The notes: generated from the letters alone by a model not told the origin. 19,322 bases of DNA from Candidatus Jordarchaeum madagascarense (GCA_019056875.1 DXJA01000529.1:1-19322), one strand, 5' to 3'; positions 1 through 7,284 are shown, counted from the first letter of the stretch. A program made the numbers and translations.

Positions 1-9
1 ATATAACCC

Positions 10-196
10 CTTGCAAAACAAGTTCCTCAGTAACGAGGATTGAAAGTTTAGTTCTGAAGGACAAAAACATCGCATCATCGCCCTTGCAAAACAAGTTCCT
101 CAGTAACGAGTATTGAAAGTGAGTTTATCTTCACCACCACCGCCTAGCAACGATAATACTTGCAAAAGAAATTCCTCAGTAACGATTATTGTAAAG
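10..196 (+). CRISPR. CRISPR array, trailing end (three repeats, two spacers)
   Basis: Three 37-38 base repeats lie at 10-46, 83-119 and 159-196, with spacers of 36 and 39 bases. The repeat begins CTTGCAAAA and ends GATTGAAAG. The ATTGAAAG end is the usual crRNA 5' handle, so transcription runs left to right. The repeat carries a CCTC/GAGG stem around AGTAAC. Degeneration grows to the right: the second repeat has GAGT in place of GAGG, and the third has GATT plus an inserted base before the final AAAG. This is typical of the leader-distal end, so the leader and newer spacers must lie left of the window. No spacer match was found by eye inside the window. Confidence 0.95.
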
Positions 197-358
197 AAGG
201 ATAGAATGGGTTTTGCGGGCGTGGAATATTTTACAAAAACGATGTCTATGCGCTAAAAGGATTCAAAAAACAGGTTGCTTAAATGGGGCTGGTTAAACAT
301 TTCTGGCAATTATCAAATTTCTGTAGTGAATTGAATTGTTGGGATAATCGCATAGTCA
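197..358. other. Spacer between array end and zinc-ribbon gene
   Basis: No gene, repeat or clear promoter is visible here. It separates the degenerate last repeat from the stop codon of the leftward zinc-ribbon gene. Confidence 0.5.
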
Positions 359-904
359 CTAAAGGTTTACTGCTCCACAGTGAGAACATTTATTATCAAT
401 ACTCAGTACAGGCTTTCTGCAATAGGGACAAATTGTTTCTCGGGGTATGAATGATTCCCAAATTTTTTTCATTTTCTCTGCAACTTCGGGTTTTATCTCA
501 ACATCCTTCGAATAAAATGATTCAATTCCCACGGAGAAGATTGGAGACTTTGCTGGGGTTTCTTTGCTTAGTGATATCTGCTTCTGTCGAAACACCGGAA
601 TTAGCCCTAGTATTTTGGTTTTTTTGGATTCTTTTAAGGAAACTGTTTTTGTATCAGTTGTAGGTTTTACTTTTACGGTGGGGATTGTCTGCACTGGTCT
701 TGAACTCACTGGGGTTTCTGGCTTGGGTGTTTCTGCGGGCTGGGAGTAAATGATCTGCGTGGTTTCCTTACGCGCTTCTGTCACAGGTCTAGCCGCGGTT
801 TGCGCTCCAGCGTTAGATGGGTTTAGCCGTAAGGCTCTGACTTTTTCGATGATGTCCAACATTTCCTTTTTCAATTGTTTAGATGAACCATCGAATGCTG
901 TCAT
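359..904 (-). CDS. C-terminal zinc-ribbon protein with disordered linker
   Basis: The protein has about 181 residues. Residues 1-30 are a charged, probably helical segment. The middle, about 35-100, is rich in Pro, Thr and Lys and looks disordered. The C-terminus is a zinc ribbon, CPYC-x10-CSHCG, with Cys at about 159, 162, 173 and 176. I chose the ATG at 904 because a TATA box (AAGCATATAAGG on this strand, 932-921) places transcription start almost on it, suggesting a leaderless mRNA. A TTG at 916 is an alternative start. The stop is TAG. I do not recognise the family. Such ribbons in small archaeal proteins usually mediate protein or nucleic-acid contacts. It lies between a CRISPR array and cas6, but nothing in the sequence ties it to immunity. 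Confidence 0.7.
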   Translation of the reverse strand: MTAFDGSSKQLKKEMLDIIEKVRALRLNPSNAGAQTAARPVTEARKETTQIIYSQPAETPKPETPVSSRPVQTIPTVKVKPTTDTKTVSLKESKKTKILGLIPVFRQKQISLSKETPAKSPIFSVGIESFYSKDVEIKPEVAEKMKKIWESFIPRETICPYCRKPVLSIDNKCSHCGAVNL

Positions 905-920
905 CTTTCTTTCCAACTAG

Positions 921-932
921 CCTTATATGCTT
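921..932 (-). promoter_or_regulatory. TATA box for the zinc-ribbon gene
   Basis: Read leftward this is AAGCATATAAGG, a good archaeal TATA element. Its centre is about 22 bases before the ATG at 904, the spacing expected for leaderless transcription. Confidence 0.5.
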
Positions 933-1078
933 AAAGAGAGTTTCCCGCCGTTCCAAGAGAACGCTCCTCAAGTTATAAGTCCATGAATAAATATATAATT
1001 ATTTCTTTTCTCCTTATGGGCTATGTAGGTTTATTCGGTTCCGTCGCTCTCATAAGGCTCCGAATTTTTAAGGAAGCC

Positions 1079-1186
1079 TCAGACTTGCTTTATAGCGTCT
1101 CTCGCTACCTCCGACCAGTTAATATCCTTGTAAAGATCCATCTTTTTTTTGATTTCCTCGTCAATTCTAACACTTATGATAACCAT
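1079..1186 (-). CDS. Short ribbon-helix-helix (VapB-like) antitoxin, probably truncated
   Basis: Thirty-five residues beginning MVIISVRIDEEIKKKM and containing INWSEVARDAI. This matches the start of archaeal VapB/CopG-type ribbon-helix-helix proteins: a beta strand (ISVRI) that contacts DNA, then two helices. I chose the ATG at 1186 because GGTGA lies at 1195-1191, four bases upstream. Family members are usually about 60-80 residues, so this one stops early. In a neighbouring frame after KQ the sequence reads on for about 20 codons with a plausible K/E/R-rich helix, so a one-base frameshift may have cut it. No PIN toxin follows it, so it appears orphaned. Confidence 0.5.
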   Translation of the reverse strand: MVIISVRIDEEIKKKMDLYKDINWSEVARDAIKQV

Positions 1187-1495
1187 TACATCACCATAAT
1201 AGGTGGGTGCGTAATAAAAGTGTAATAAAAGCAATACATTAATTTTATAAAAACTATAACAGTTCATATGCCTTTCTGAACTAAGAGTAGCCAAAAAATG
1301 CTTAAAAGAGGGAAGAGGAACAGCACAACTCTTAGCTGCATCCAACACTCAGATTAGGTAGAATCCCTCAATGACTCAGGGAATTGTGTCGAAAACCATT
1401 TACTTAAAGTACGTGCAAAAAGAGTTCAGACAGAAAATCAAATAGAAAAAACAAAAAAATAAAAAGAAAAGAAAACAAAAGAAAATACAAGAAAA
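1187..1495. other. Non-coding stretch upstream of cas6, partly A-rich
   Basis: No credible gene is seen. From about 1431 to 1530 the + strand is dominated by A, with few C or T residues, and leads into the cas6 TATA box. A leftward frame through this tract yields only a Phe/Leu-rich translation of the T-rich complement and is discounted. Confidence 0.4.
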
Positions 1496-1505
1496 TTATA
1501 AATAA
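1496..1505 (+). promoter_or_regulatory. TATA box for cas6
   Basis: TTATAAATAA at the end of an A-rich tract. Transcription would start near 1526-1530, a few bases before an ATG at 1538. This is one reason to suspect that the original cas6 start was at 1538 rather than 1575. Confidence 0.5.
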
Positions 1506-1574
1506 ATCCCAAAAATTTCTACAAAAATAAATAAACCATGGAGGGAGAAGGATATTATCGACCTCTGGATCGAA

Positions 1575-2438
1575 ATGGTCGCCACCGACTCCGGAAGAAT
1601 GAAACCCTTCACCGGACATCTAGTAAGAGGAGCCCTGTTAAGCCTGATTAAAAACGTGGATCCCGAGCTAGCCCAAAGTCTCCACGAACCCCACCAACAG
1701 AGACCCTACAGCGTAACCCCTGCCACACCCATAGCGCAACGAATGAGCATACGCGAAAACCTCTGGTGGATACGCCCCGGAGACCAAGTAAGATTCCACG
1801 CCGGATTCCTACAAGACCACATCGGGGAAAAAGCCTTCCAAAAAATTCTTGAGAGCAGATCGGAAATAAAACTGGGCGAAATCCTCTTCACTCCGGTGAG
1901 AATAGAGCTTAAAAGAACAACATATGAGGAGCTGGTGAAAACTGGTCGGCCCGAAGAAATAGTAACTATAAGGTTCACGTCACCCACCCAGTTCACAATC
2001 AAGGCCAGAGATTTTCCCCTGCTCTTCCCGGATCCCAGATACCTGTACGGGAGTCTGGCTCAGCTCTGGAACAAAAATGCTCCGCCTCAAATACGGGTAG
2101 ACACTGATGAGCTTCACAAATGGGTGGAGGAACACGTCTACATAAGAAAATACCGTCTCCAAACCAGGGAAATCGAAATCGGAAAACCCCGCAGATTAGC
2201 TGGATTCACAGGAACCCTAGAATACCTCTTAAACAGCACCGAAGGATACGCATCTTGGATAAATGTGTTAACGAGGTATGCGACAACAGCTAACACGGGA
2301 GCCAAAAGAACCAGCGGAATGGGAGCCACTCAAAAAATAGAACGTCCCAAAAACTCCAAAATCAACCAACAACATCTATACCCTACAAACCACCATCCGA
2401 GTTCAAACCAAAATCACCAGAACAATTCCGAAAGTTGA
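1575..2438 (+). CDS. cas6: Cas6 CRISPR repeat endoribonuclease (ends possibly frame-disturbed)
   Basis: Cas6 cuts CRISPR precursor RNA at the base of the repeat hairpin, leaving the 8-nt handle. Visible signatures are PFTGHLVRG at the start, LAQSLHEP carrying a candidate catalytic His (about 37), the F-SPT-F and PLLFPDP core motifs, and the closing Gly-rich loop TGAKRTSGMG (about 242-251). The family's first beta strand is upstream of this ATG: the same frame reads IIDLWIEM just before it with no start codon. An ATG at 1538 joins that frame if one G of 1550-1551 is removed. The last 30 or so residues, rich in Asn, His and Gln, are unusual. Losing one A from the run 2332-2337 would end the protein at TQK. 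It stands alone, away from cmr genes but near two arrays, as is common for archaeal cas6. The Cas6 call is firm; the exact ends are not. Confidence 0.88.
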   Translation: MVATDSGRMKPFTGHLVRGALLSLIKNVDPELAQSLHEPHQQRPYSVTPATPIAQRMSIRENLWWIRPGDQVRFHAGFLQDHIGEKAFQKILESRSEIKLGEILFTPVRIELKRTTYEELVKTGRPEEIVTIRFTSPTQFTIKARDFPLLFPDPRYLYGSLAQLWNKNAPPQIRVDTDELHKWVEEHVYIRKYRLQTREIEIGKPRRLAGFTGTLEYLLNSTEGYASWINVLTRYATTANTGAKRTSGMGATQKIERPKNSKINQQHLYPTNHHPSSNQNHQNNSES

Positions 2439-2733
2439 ACCAACTAAAGTAAAGAAAATCTCTGCTACACTAAACAAGAGAAGAAGCAACTAGAAGCTCT
2501 ACCGCAAATAGTGTTCCAAAAAGAGACCGCGAATAACTAAAAACTTAAACCATCACCTGCACTATCAAAATCCATCACAAGCCCCACATCAAGTACATAT
2601 GGTTTTATATGAATGGCTTTCTATAAATTATTAAAAAACATACATACGCTTCGCGTCTTAGACAAATTATGAAAATCTTTAGTGTTTCATAGCAATAAAT
2701 TATAATGGGCAAAAAATTAGGGGTGTTAAATCT
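2439..2733. other. Intergenic region between cas6 and RPA
   Basis: No gene is seen. A one-base-shifted continuation of cas6 stays open to about 2492 with a Lys/Thr-rich translation, possibly a remnant tail. TATA-like strings occur near 2609 (TTTATATG), 2621 (CTATAAATT) and 2700 (TTATAAT). Which of them serves the RPA gene is unclear. Confidence 0.4.
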
Positions 2734-4266
2734 TTGGATCCTGAAAAGATTAAAACTATTATTATCGAGCAGAGTGGTATTTCCCGGGAGGAAGTAGAAA
2801 AACTGGTGCAAGAGAAGAAGGAATTGCTGGGGAATCTAGCAACCGAAGAGGGCGCTGCCGTTCTGGTGGCCGTGGAACTAAATGTAGAAGTAAAAGAACC
2901 CGAGGAAGAAAAGCCCGAAAAGAAAATCCTGATCAAAGACCTGCAGGAAGGGATGACCAGTGTTTCAGCGCTGGACGGCGTAGTAATGGAAATCCTCAGA
3001 ATAAAACGCTTCGAGAGACGAACTGGTTCCACAGGGCAAATGGCCAGTATGAGAATCGCGGACAACACCGGAGAAATACGCCTAGTGCTCTGGGAAGAAC
3101 AGAGCGAAGCAGTTGAAAAAGGAAAAATACACAAGGGAAACCTCCTACGCATTATCAGGGGCTTCACTCGAAAAGGGCTCTCCGGAGACCTAGAACTACA
3201 CGTAGGCCGACTAGGCAAAGTCATTGTAAACCCCTCAGACCTCAAGCCCGAAAACTTTCCCAAACCAGCCATGGACGCAATCCCGTTCACGGAACTCGAA
3301 GTAGGCATGCCCGATGTCACCATAGAAGGCATGGTAACTGAAGTCTCGCCTGCAAGAGCATTCACTCGACCCGACGGCTCACAGGGGCGCATAGCTACCT
3401 TGAGACTCACCGATGAAGACGAGGCGGTGATGCGGGTAGTGTTCTGGGACGAACAAGCACCCAAAGCCTCCCGATACTCGGTGGGAGACCGCATACAAAT
3501 AATAAGTGGATACACTCGTGAAGGCACCGCGGGGGAAGTAGAAGTGCACGTGGGAAAAGCCACCCAGATAAAGACGTTAGAAAAGGCTTTTGTTAAACCC
3601 AAACCGCGACCCGTACCCCTGCCCGAAATTCGGCACCGTATGGACTCCTTCGATGTAGAGGGCTGCGTAGCGGAAGTAACGCCCCTCAGATTGTTTACTC
3701 GCTCCTCTGGAGAAGCGGGGGTGGTGGCAGACATCTACATGACAGACGGCGAGAACTGGGCCAGGGCTTCGCTCTGGGACAAACACGCCGAGACCGTTGG
3801 CAGGGTGAAACCGGGAGACATAATCCGCATTCGTAGTGCTTACACTAGGGAGGATCAATACGGGCTTACTATAAACGCTGGGCGCCAAGCGTCCATAGAA
3901 ATAAATCCTCCAGACATTCCCAAAGGCCTGTTCCCCCCACTTAGCACAGAACCCAAAACCATTAAAGAAATAAAACCAAATATGACCGGCGTAGCCCTAG
4001 AAGCTACCATCCAAGAACTGGGGGAACTTAAGGAATTTCAAAGGCAGGATGGCTCAACCTCCTCTGTGATACACTTCCAGTTCACAGACGAAACTGGAAG
4101 CATACCTACGGTGGCTTGGGGAGAGAAAGCAGAAACACTCAGCAAGGCACAAAGCGGCCAAAAAATAAGCATCCGGGGAGCCTACGTCAAGATGAGTGCC
4201 CGAGGTGAAAACGAACTACACATAGAAAACAACACACAAGTAAAAATAAAAAAAACCACTAACTAA
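2734..4266 (+). CDS. rpa: Replication protein A (ssDNA-binding, four OB folds)
   Basis: A 510-residue single-stranded DNA-binding protein of the archaeal RPA type, acting in replication and repair. Residues 1-55 form the small helical N-domain typical of archaeal RPA (SGISREEVEKLVQEKK). Four similar OB-fold units follow at roughly 65-165, 185-285, 295-395 and 405-505. Each carries the conserved strand ending in Trp: VLWEEQ near 118, VFWDEQ near 238, SLWDKH near 346 and VAWGEK near 459. No CxxC zinc finger is present, unlike many euryarchaeal RPAs. The TTG start at 2734 is chosen because GGGGTG at 2720-2725 is well placed and no in-frame ATG precedes it. It is likely a chromosomal housekeeping gene, and its GC content appears higher than that of the cmr block. 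A T-rich stretch after the stop could end transcription. Confidence 0.93.
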   Translation: MDPEKIKTIIIEQSGISREEVEKLVQEKKELLGNLATEEGAAVLVAVELNVEVKEPEEEKPEKKILIKDLQEGMTSVSALDGVVMEILRIKRFERRTGSTGQMASMRIADNTGEIRLVLWEEQSEAVEKGKIHKGNLLRIIRGFTRKGLSGDLELHVGRLGKVIVNPSDLKPENFPKPAMDAIPFTELEVGMPDVTIEGMVTEVSPARAFTRPDGSQGRIATLRLTDEDEAVMRVVFWDEQAPKASRYSVGDRIQIISGYTREGTAGEVEVHVGKATQIKTLEKAFVKPKPRPVPLPEIRHRMDSFDVEGCVAEVTPLRLFTRSSGEAGVVADIYMTDGENWARASLWDKHAETVGRVKPGDIIRIRSAYTREDQYGLTINAGRQASIEINPPDIPKGLFPPLSTEPKTIKEIKPNMTGVALEATIQELGELKEFQRQDGSTSSVIHFQFTDETGSIPTVAWGEKAETLSKAQSGQKISIRGAYVKMSARGENELHIENNTQVKIKKTTN

Positions 4267-4532
4267 ACAATTAACAATTCAAATCTTTCTACTGTTGTTA
4301 ACTCTAATATGCTGATTCCCATAACTACAACGGTAAAGGAAGTCAAAACCACCATTAAGCCGGATCTAATATTATACGCGCTTATAACTTCCATCTACAC
4401 TGTTGTGTTTACACTTCATTTTTTTATCTTTTTTTGCGCCGGTTTCCATTAGCTTTTTGTCCGGCTCACTGTAACTACCCATTTGACTCGTCTTTAACAT
4501 TTTTGTTTTCCTGTCCGCTTGAAGGAAATTAA
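4267..4532. other. Intergenic region with T-runs between convergent genes
   Basis: RPA and the leftward gene converge here. Runs of T at about 4417-4435 fit archaeal T-rich termination of the RPA transcript. A 47-codon frame at 4309-4452 encodes a hydrophobic segment that could span a membrane, but it has no ribosome-binding site and is not accepted as a gene. Confidence 0.4.
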
Positions 4533-5087
4533 TTAACTCTTTGGTTCTGCTCGTTTTGAGGGCTTTTTCGCGTGCTGGGAGGCTTTCTCGTTTAGTTTCG
4601 TCAGGACTTTGCTGATGGCTAGGTCGAGGTCTTCCTTTTTTTGGATTGCTGGAAGCCCGTTCAGTTCCCTGAGCTGGTTATAGCGTTGGAATACTTCTTC
4701 CTCAAATTCTTTCTCGTAGGCTTTTTTCTGCTTCGCCTTCTTGTTTTTGCCCGGGGTTTCAAGGTCTTTTCTCTCGGCGTGGAGCAAATCATGAATCATG
4801 ATGTTCTGAACAATCTGCTTCCTCACTTCCTTATTTTCAATCTCTCTCAGCTTTCTGTTGATTTGAATTTCGTAAAACTTGCTCAAATCCACTTTAACCT
4901 CTGACTTGCGCTCACCACGCAGCAGCAAAGCCTCAACATCAACATCCTCCAAGCCCAGATTATACATTTTAATTCTGCTTAGCACTTTTTTAGGCAGTCG
5001 ATAATACCTAGCGGTTACCACGTTTTTTCCCAGTTTAGGAAACACCTTCAAACATTCACCAAGCCACTCCGAACACTCGTCCTCCAA
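4533..5087 (-). CDS. Unknown protein with HDLLH motif, possibly metalloprotease-like
   Basis: About 184 residues if started at the TTG at 5087, which lies five bases after GGTGGT. An upstream TTG at 5123 is possible but has no such site. The middle contains IMIHDLLHAE, an H-x3-H arrangement like zinc peptidases but with Asp instead of the catalytic Glu. A highly charged Lys/Glu region and a segment EVFQRYNQLRELNGLP follow. The last 20 residues are basic and probably disordered. There is no signal peptide or membrane segment. I do not recognise a named family. The HxxxH could hold a metal, or simply be part of a helix. It converges with RPA, so shared function is not implied. Confidence 0.65.
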   Translation of the reverse strand: MEDECSEWLGECLKVFPKLGKNVVTARYYRLPKKVLSRIKMYNLGLEDVDVEALLLRGERKSEVKVDLSKFYEIQINRKLREIENKEVRKQIVQNIMIHDLLHAERKDLETPGKNKKAKQKKAYEKEFEEEVFQRYNQLRELNGLPAIQKKEDLDLAISKVLTKLNEKASQHAKKPSKRAEPKS

Positions 5088-5228
5088 ATTCAACCACCAT
5101 CCAAACACAAATACACAGTTCAAAAGATTTCAAACATTCAGTCTTCACATCAAACAAAACTGTACATTTTTTTTAATAGTTAAACTGTTCAAAAACTTTT
5201 CCTCCATGACTTTTAGCACATCTTCTGT

Positions 5229-5297
5229 GTTCGTATAATACCAAAAAAGAAGCGTATATAAGTAAGAAAAAAGAAAAATAAACCAAAAAACTGTATA
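5229..5297 (+). promoter_or_regulatory. Leader of the two-repeat CRISPR relic
   Basis: GTATATAAG at 5254-5262 is a TATA box ending exactly 36 bases before the first repeat, the same distance as TTTATAAG ends before the first repeat of the right-hand array. In the 35 bases between them, 20 positions agree, including an AACT-x-TA block next to the repeat. GTTCG at 5229-5233 matches the position of the first half of the leader palindrome on the right, but the second half is missing. Confidence 0.6.
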
Positions 5298-5409
5298 CTT
5301 ACAAAAGCAGTTCTCCAGTCACGGAGATTGAAAGAAAAGTTGTCTTCCAAAATTTCCAAAGTATTTTTCTTTCTTGCAAAAGAAGTTCTCCAGTTAGGAA
5401 GATAGAATC
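5298..5409 (+). CRISPR. Two-repeat CRISPR relic with variant repeat
   Basis: Repeats lie at 5298-5334 and 5373-5409 with a 38-base spacer at 5335-5372. The first ends AGATTGAAAG and is a variant of the arrays at both window ends: its stem is CTCC/GGAG around AGTCAC instead of CCTC/GAGG. The second repeat is degenerate (ends GATAGAATC, stem broken), as expected for the last unit. Orientation matches the other arrays. Probably a shrunken or newly seeded array. Confidence 0.85.
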
Positions 5410-5603
5410 TGCCATATGAATCTGAAAGTGGTCAGTTTCTTTCCACTTGAAACAGAAAATCTTTTAGATAGAGACAACGCATTGCAAAATCGCAAAAAAT
5501 GAAAGTCCTTAACCATCCAACGAGACCAACCAAGGCAAGTTTAAATATCTAATTAGGATAAAAAAAAAGTAGCCTGTAGATTCTCGTTTTATCTGCACAA
5601 GTC

Positions 5604-5611
5604 TTATATAT
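5604..5611 (+). promoter_or_regulatory. TATA box of the 5644 toxin-antitoxin pair
   Basis: TTATATAT lies about 36 bases before the ATG at 5644, predicting a leader of roughly ten bases. Confidence 0.5.
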
Positions 5612-5643
5612 TTCGAGACTTCAACTCTAAAGATTGATGAACT

Positions 5644-5805
5644 ATGATTAGTAAACAAAAGGAAAAGAAAGTGGAGCCAATCTACGAGAAACTTGCTCCG
5701 GGCGAGATACTAATTATCTCAAAAGAAGGTAATTGCATAACGTATGCTGCAAACGAAAAAGGAAAAATTGTCATGAAGAAAGTATGCATAACCGAAGAGA
5801 ACTAG
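5644..5805 (+). CDS. Putative small antitoxin partner of the PIN toxin
   Basis: A 53-residue protein rich in Lys and Glu, beginning MISKQKEKKVEPIYEK and ending in TAG, three bases before the ATG of a PIN-domain toxin. Position, size and charge fit a VapB-type antitoxin, which would bind and silence the toxin and repress the shared promoter. The sequence (KLAPGEILIISKEGNCITYAANEKGKIVMKK) suggests a small beta-rich fold. I cannot see a clear AbrB or ribbon-helix-helix signature, so the family is unassigned. A TATA box precedes it. Confidence 0.6.
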   Translation: MISKQKEKKVEPIYEKLAPGEILIISKEGNCITYAANEKGKIVMKKVCITEEN

Positions 5806-5808
5806 CCC

Positions 5809-6243
5809 ATGGCGGCTAACTACTTTTTCGACACCGAATTCCTTACCTTGGCGATTACCAACCGTTTACCTGAAAAGTAGATACATCCATGGAAAGAAGT
5901 AAAAAAGGGACAGAAAATTTGCCATATAATCGAACCCGTAGTAACAGAAACCTATTATCAATTAATGGGAGAGAGCATAGACAAGGAAGGAGCAAAAATA
6001 CGCATCATACAATTAAAAGCCATAAATCACATGAATATTTCTAAACTAGACGACAATGATTCTTTCAGAGCAGCCCATCATCACACCCAATTTAAGAAAC
6101 TCGGACTCTCCTTAGTGGACTGCTTTATACTTGCCGTTGCAGCCAGACACAAACTCAAAATATACACAACCGACCACTCTTTAAAAAATGCAGCAAAAAG
6201 AATAAACATTCCCTGCAACCATCTCCCAGTCCCAACCCCATAA
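5809..6243 (+). pseudogene. vapC: VapC-like PIN-domain toxin interrupted by an amber codon
   Basis: VapC toxins are PIN-fold ribonucleases. The frame opens MAANYFFDTEF at 5809 and runs 144 codons to TAA, with a single in-frame TAG at 5878-5880 (codon 24). All four acidic positions of the PIN active site are present: Asp8 (FFDTEF), Glu47 (VVTETYYQL), Asp104 (SLVDCFILA) and Asp122 (TTDHSL). Apart from the TAG the gene is intact, and TAG is one base from Tyr codons. Translation restarting at the ATG at 5965 would give 92 residues lacking the first two acidic residues, so would probably be inactive. TAG ends other genes here, so it is a normal stop in this genome. Most likely a recently inactivated toxin, less likely a base-call error or recoding. 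Confidence 0.75.
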
Positions 6244-6618
6244 AACCCTTTATAGTAAAATTTTCCCTTCTTAAACAATTTCAGAAACCGCAAAAACCAT
6301 ACTCCCACATTTTACCAAACTCACCCCACACACAAGTACAACAACCTAGTAACAATTCAACCTTTTACCAAGCCCAATCCAAGTAAATGCATAATCAAAT
6401 AATCTTCAGAAATCCTAGATAAAACCTCCCTCATAAAAAATTAGGATCCCAATACCAAGCATGCCCGAAACGCAATCCTCATCTCATAGCCCATTAACAA
6501 TCATCCAATCCAACTCATAACACTAAACAGACCGACATGCCGACACTTACTGGCAACCAAACGAGTTCAGAACAAAATGGTTACGATCATGCAACAGTTC
6601 TAAGAAACAAAACTCAGG
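6244..6618. other. Intergenic region, nothing recognised
   Basis: An A/C-rich stretch between the dead toxin and the stop of the leftward HTH-CARF gene. I see no gene, repeat, hairpin or promoter that I can support. Confidence 0.4.
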
Positions 6619-7284
6619 CTACAGCAATTCTTTGAGCAGATCCTCCTTTGATATAATCCAAGTGAGTTCTTTCCTCCGCTCATACACATAAACCAAAGGA
6701 ATTTTGTACGCCGTAGCCAGTTTATAATAAGCTATGGTTGCCGGCTTAGTCGCAGAAGTACAATCCATTAACAAAACATAATCCCTCACCAGCTCAGGAA
6801 GAATCCCCTCAACCTTCGACTCAATGGTTTCAACCCTACTTATTTCTTCATCCTTCAAAAGATACCAAGTAACATTGCTAGGCGCAACCCCTTCCCACTC
6901 CGAAGCACCGCTATGAGTAGTAACCACTATAACTTTGCTGAACGAAAAACCCTCCTTCCCAAGAAGTTTAACCGCAGTTTCCGTCTCAGACTCGCTTCTA
7001 CCGCCCCTCTCACCCAAAAGGCCCAAATAAGCATAAGGAGTCTTGGGAGAATCAAAAACATAACAAAGAGGAGTCCTGTAATTAAATCTAATCAAACCCT
7101 TCTCACGCGCAATTATCCCCTTCCTTGCAAGAACCGTCAAGTTATAATCAAGAGAAGACTTGGATATCCCAGTGCTTCTGCAAAGCTCACTGAAACGTAC
7201 ATCTCCACCAGCAACAGCTAACTCATGTAAAACCGTTCTCAAATTTTTTCTTCCAAGAGCAGATTTATAATCAATAATTCGCAC
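6619..7284 (-). CDS. HTH-CARF putative cyclic-oligoadenylate-responsive regulator
   Basis: A 221-residue protein. Residues 1-75 form an ArsR/MarR-like winged helix (FSELCRSTGISKSSLDYNLTVLARKGIIAREKG). From about 80, YLGLLGERG starts a Rossmann-like domain that ends in LLMDCTSATKPATIAYYKLA (about 171-190) and PLVYVYE, the pattern of the CARF ligand-binding loop. CARF domains bind cyclic oligoadenylate made by Cas10. The known Csa3 regulators have the order CARF-HTH; here it is HTH-CARF. The GTG start has GGGGA about eight bases upstream; an ATG just before it is out of frame. It sits upstream of and points away from the cmr operon. Palindromic TTCGAA sites lie 54-90 bases upstream of the start, suggesting self-regulation. 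DNA binding and ligand are inferred. No HEPN motif is seen. Confidence 0.75.
   Translation of the reverse strand: MRIIDYKSALGRKNLRTVLHELAVAGGDVRFSELCRSTGISKSSLDYNLTVLARKGIIAREKGLIRFNYRTPLCYVFDSPKTPYAYLGLLGERGGRSESETETAVKLLGKEGFSFSKVIVVTTHSGASEWEGVAPSNVTWYLLKDEEISRVETIESKVEGILPELVRDYVLLMDCTSATKPATIAYYKLATAYKIPLVYVYERRKELTWIISKEDLLKELL

Noticed and set aside
983..1225. Rightward 80-codon frame starting MNKYIIISFLLMGYVG
   Set aside because: The opposite strand carries a ribbon-helix-helix gene with an ideal ribosome site; this frame is its antisense shadow.
2700..3734. Long leftward open frame (344 codons) antisense to RPA
   Set aside because: Its translation is Ser/Pro/Arg-rich with no recognisable domain, and it is fully explained by the codon pattern of the RPA gene on the other strand.
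4309..4452. 47-residue hydrophobic peptide frame
   Set aside because: It could span a membrane, but it lies in a T-rich intergenic stretch where any frame would read as Phe/Leu/Ile, and has no ribosome-binding site.
5878..5880. TAG read as pyrrolysine in vapC
   Set aside because: TAG terminates other genes in the window and nothing here encodes pyrrolysine machinery; PIN toxins have no known need for it.
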